DNA from: Theobroma cacao
Lineage: Eukaryota > Streptophyta > Magnoliopsida > Malvales > Malvaceae
Reading direction: 5' to 3'
Length of the DNA stretch: 64,000 bases
Assembly: GCF_000208745.1 (NCBI RefSeq)
Contig: NC_030853.1
Coordinates: 29,999,473 to 30,063,472, forward strand
Position 1 is the first letter of the stretch. Each line of letters starts with the position of its first letter. The notes under the pieces were generated by a model, which was not told the origin of the DNA, searched no databases, and was given only the letters and a program-made list of their open reading frames with translations. Below are positions 61,057 through 64,000 of the stretch, piece after piece. The position numbers and the translations under genes are program-made.

Positions 61057-64000
61057 ATGGCTCTCTGTGCATTTTCATTTCCCGCTCATATCAACCGGGC
61101 AGCAGCTTCAGATCCTCAAAAGTCTACTTCTTTTGCTTCCCATTTGCTTGGTGGGACAGATCTGCTTTTCCAGCCATTACATAAGCTCAATCAGGTTTGT
61201 AATGTCAAAATGGAAGTTCACTTGTCTTTTATGTGAAGAGAAAAACTGGGTTTTGTTCATTTTTGTCAAATTTTTTTAAAACTTGGTTCTTTGTTTTTAC
61301 TAAATTCGAAGCTGTTTACTTTATTTAAAAGGTTTTTGAGTCTTGTTTACCGGGTTTAGTTTAGTTATCAGAAAGGGAGAGCCCGCCAATATATTCTCTT
61401 TTTAAATTTTCTGTTATCCATTCCTTGGTTTGGGTTTTCCCTCTTTGATTTGGAATTCAGTGAATTTTTGGGTTTTCAGTTAGAAGTATACGAAACTTTT
61501 GTTGAAAGAAATTGGTGTTTTTGTTTTGATTAGGTGCAGGTCAGGAAAAGGCCAGGTGGGGTTTGTGCATCACTATCAGAGAGAGCAGAATATCACTCCC
61601 AGAGACCACCAACACCTCTCTTGGACACTATAAACTATCCAATACACATGAAAAATCTTTCTGTCAAGGTAAAACAGCCAAAACATGTCAAACTATGTTT
61701 GAATTATGACACCTTAATCTCTTTCTTCATATGGGAATATGGGGAACTCTCCTAAACTGCATGTTTGAATAATCCTCAACACAGGAACTAAAACAACTAG
61801 CAGATGAATTGCGGTCTGACGTAATTTTCAATGTTTCAAAAACTGGGGGTCACTTAGGCTCAAGCCTTGGTGTGGTTGAACTCACTGTGGCTCTTCATTA
61901 TGTCTTCAATGCCCCTAAAGACAAAATATTATGGGACGTTGGTCATCAGGTTCAATTATCATTTTTCTTAGTGTCTCCTTTCTTATAGCTTACTGTGAAA
62001 GACTTAATACTACTCTAATTAACAGAAAAAAGAAAAATCCTTCTGATGAGAGTTCATTTGATTTGCAGTCTTACCCTCACAAAATCTTGACTGGGAGAAG
62101 AGATAAGATGTATACTATCAGGCAAACTAATGGATTGGCAGGATTCACAAAACGATCAGAGAGTGAATATGATTGCTTTGGCACCGGTCACAGTTCAACC
62201 ACAATCTCTGCAGGCTTGGGTATTAACCTCGTCCTTTTCCATTCATTTTGCAGAGTAAGGTTAATAAGTTGTAACACATAACCGATATTGGACTCAAATT
62301 TTTCCTAGTCAAAGATAACACATGTGGAAAGTATATACACCAATTCTTTCTAAAATCTGTCCCAAGGTTTTCCTTGTGTTGCATGTAAATCTTTTGAATA
62401 ATTTCTTCATAACTAAAGTGCTGTGCATATATATTTTTGTTTATCTTTTTTATTCTGGGATGTTTTTCTAAGAAGTGGTTAGATATAGATGCCTTATTCT
62501 TCTGCTAGCATGCAATTTTTGCTGTGTTATAACCTTACAGGACAAGAACTTTTGCTTTTTCTCCCCTGTCATTACTTTTGAAGTCAATATGGTGAAGTCC
62601 TATTTTTTATTCCATTATGTAAAGCCTTGTTCACTTGGTCTTCGGAGATATAATCGTGCTGATGTTTTGGGTGGACAGGAATGGCTGTGGGCAGGGATCT
62701 AAAGGGAGAAAGGAATAATGTAGTTGCTGTTATAGGTGATGGTGCCATGACTGCAGGGCAAGCTTATGAAGCCATGAACAATGCGGGATACCTGGATTCT
62801 GATATGATTGTTATTCTTAATGACAATAAACAAGTTTCTCTGCCAACTGCTACGCTAGATGGACCTATACCACCTGTGGGAGCTTTGAGCAGTGCTCTTA
62901 GTAGGCTGCAATCAAACAGGCCTCTTCGAGAACTAAGAGAGGTTGCCAAGGTAAAGTAGAAAAGTGTAGAAGTTGAATAAATAAAAATATTTTGCCTGGA
63001 AACTAAAAGTAACTGGAACTAAATGTGGACTTGTTGCAGGGAGTTACCAAGCAAATTGGTGGGCCTATGCATGAACTGGCTGCAAAGGTTGATGAGTATG
63101 CTCGTGGAATGATCAGTGGTTCCGGGTCAACACTTTTTGAAGAGCTTGGACTATATTATATTGGACCTGTTGATGGTCACAATATAGATGATTTAGTTTC
63201 TATTCTCAAAGAGGTTAAGAGTACTAAAACCACAGGTCCGGTTTTGATCCATGTTGTCACTGAGAAAGGCCGAGGTTATCCATATGCAGAGAGAGCTGCT
63301 GACAAGTACCATGGTATAAAAAGCCTTTTTAGAAGAGATATCACTTCATATGATTTACTTTAACCAACTTGATTTATGACATTACTTTAAAGAATAAAAA
63401 AGAATAAATTGTACTTGGCTTTCTTTTCTCAGGAGTTGTAAAGTTTGATCTGGCAACTGGAAAGCAATTCAAAGGCAGTTCTGCTACCCAGTCATACACT
63501 ACATATTTTGCAGAGGCTTTGATTGCAGAAGCAGAGGCTGACAAAAATATTGTTGCCATCCATGCTGCAATGGGAGGTGGAACAGGATTAAATCTCTTCC
63601 TTCGCCGTTTCCCAGAGAGATGTTTTGATGTTGGGATAGCAGAACAACATGCTGTCACTTTTGCCGCAGGTCTGGCCTGTGAAGGCCTCAAACCATTTTG
63701 TGCAATCTACTCATCATTTATGCAAAGGGCTTATGACCAGGCAAGCTACTAAAGCTTTCTACATTATTTCCTATCTTTTACAAATTGTAAAAGATTAATA
63801 TTCTGTGTACTAATTCAAAATTCTGCATCAAATTCATTAAGAATGTGCTCTATTTGCTGCAACAGGTTGTACATGATGTTGATCTGCAGAAGCTGCCTGT
63901 AAGATTTGCAATGGACAGAGCTGGCCTTGTTGGTGCAGATGGTCCCACGCATTGCGGGGCTTTTGATGTCACTTTTATGGCATGCCTCCCCAACATGGTG
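61057..64000 (+). CDS. DXS: 1-deoxy-D-xylulose-5-phosphate synthase, plastid (3' end missing)
   Basis: First and rate-influencing enzyme of the plastid MEP isoprenoid pathway: pyruvate plus glyceraldehyde 3-phosphate to DXP and CO2, using thiamine diphosphate. 526 codons are visible of about 720 expected. Exons: 61057-61194, 61534-61668, 61785-61949, 62069-62219, 62679-62950, 63040-63313, 63433-63740, 63866 to the window end. A Ser-rich plastid transit peptide ([20 protein letters not shown]) comes first. The ThDP/Mg motif runs from [19 protein letters not shown] to ILNDNKQ; catalytic-region motifs include [15 protein letters not shown] and [19 protein letters not shown]. The sequence looks like class 1 (CLA1/DXS1, photosynthetic housekeeping) rather than class 2. 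The intron after YDQ has a GC donor. Truncation is only by the window edge. Confidence 0.95.
63741..63865 (+). other. GC-AG intron of DXS
   Basis: Exon ends TATGACCAG, then gcaagc; the next exon starts GTTGTACATGATG after aacag (YDQ-VVHDVD). This is the AG/GCAAG consensus typical of GC donors, which are strengthened at the other positions. Confidence 0.92.

Noticed and set aside
1..64000. CRISPR array, prophage, operon or biosynthetic cluster
   Set aside because: No spaced short palindromic repeats, no phage genes, and the neighbours are unrelated intron-containing plant genes with separate promoters.

Overview
This window is nuclear DNA from a flowering plant, most likely a rosid eudicot. 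A Theobroma/Gossypium-like malvid is a guess from protein feel only. The evidence is about a dozen intron-rich genes with plant-only families (SBP-box factor, RLCK VI kinase, AHP phosphotransfer protein, plastid DXS), AT-rich introns and intergenic DNA, plant-type microsatellites, and one assembly gap (486 N). I see no bacterial, viral or organellar segment. Gene models were built by hand from splice signals, reading-frame phase and family knowledge. Every CDS junction listed keeps frame, and 83 of about 86 coding introns are GT-AG.

Layout, left to right. The 3' end of an At4g15545-like gene (+, 1-2429); an RLCK VI receptor-like cytoplasmic kinase (+, 3594-6436); a prolyl 4-hydroxylase with a ShK tail (+, 7095-9740); an AHP1-type histidine phosphotransfer protein (+, 12557-13867); a two-domain secreted nucleoside hydrolase like NSH3 (-, 15521-20206); an 8-kb gene-free AT-rich region holding the assembly gap and a decayed SINE (20.2-28.4 kb); an 89-aa membrane protein (-, 28404-28823); a LEC14B/DCAF-type WD40 protein (-, 30147-33650); an ERD6-like sugar transporter (-, 35447-38672); the copper regulator SPL7 (-, 42019-47356); the SR splicing factor SCL28 (+, 49838-53150); the complex I subunit NDUFA8 (-, 54184-55896) head to head with mitochondrial ribosomal protein L33 (+, CDS 57646-57822); and the 5' three quarters of 1-deoxy-D-xylulose-5-phosphate synthase (+, 61057 to the window end).

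There is no operon logic here. The genes are independent housekeeping, signalling and metabolic loci. From memory, the set kinase, P4H, NSH3, small membrane protein, ERD6-like transporter, SPL7, SCL28, NDUFA8, L33 follows Arabidopsis At5g18910 down to At5g18790 in the same order. AHP1, LEC14B and DXS are interspersed or flanking extras. NDUFA8 and L33 both serve mitochondria and share a short divergent promoter.

The most useful new observations are: two members of a short tRNA-derived SINE-like family, each with its own target-site duplication, one inside the L33 5'UTR intron and one heavily C-to-T decayed; three GC-AG introns, in the kinase, the small membrane protein and DXS; an exact-length triple 57-bp repeat in the SCL28 RS domain; and an NDUFA8 second exon 1.4 kb away from the first that is easily missed. 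I found no convincing new multi-gene system.
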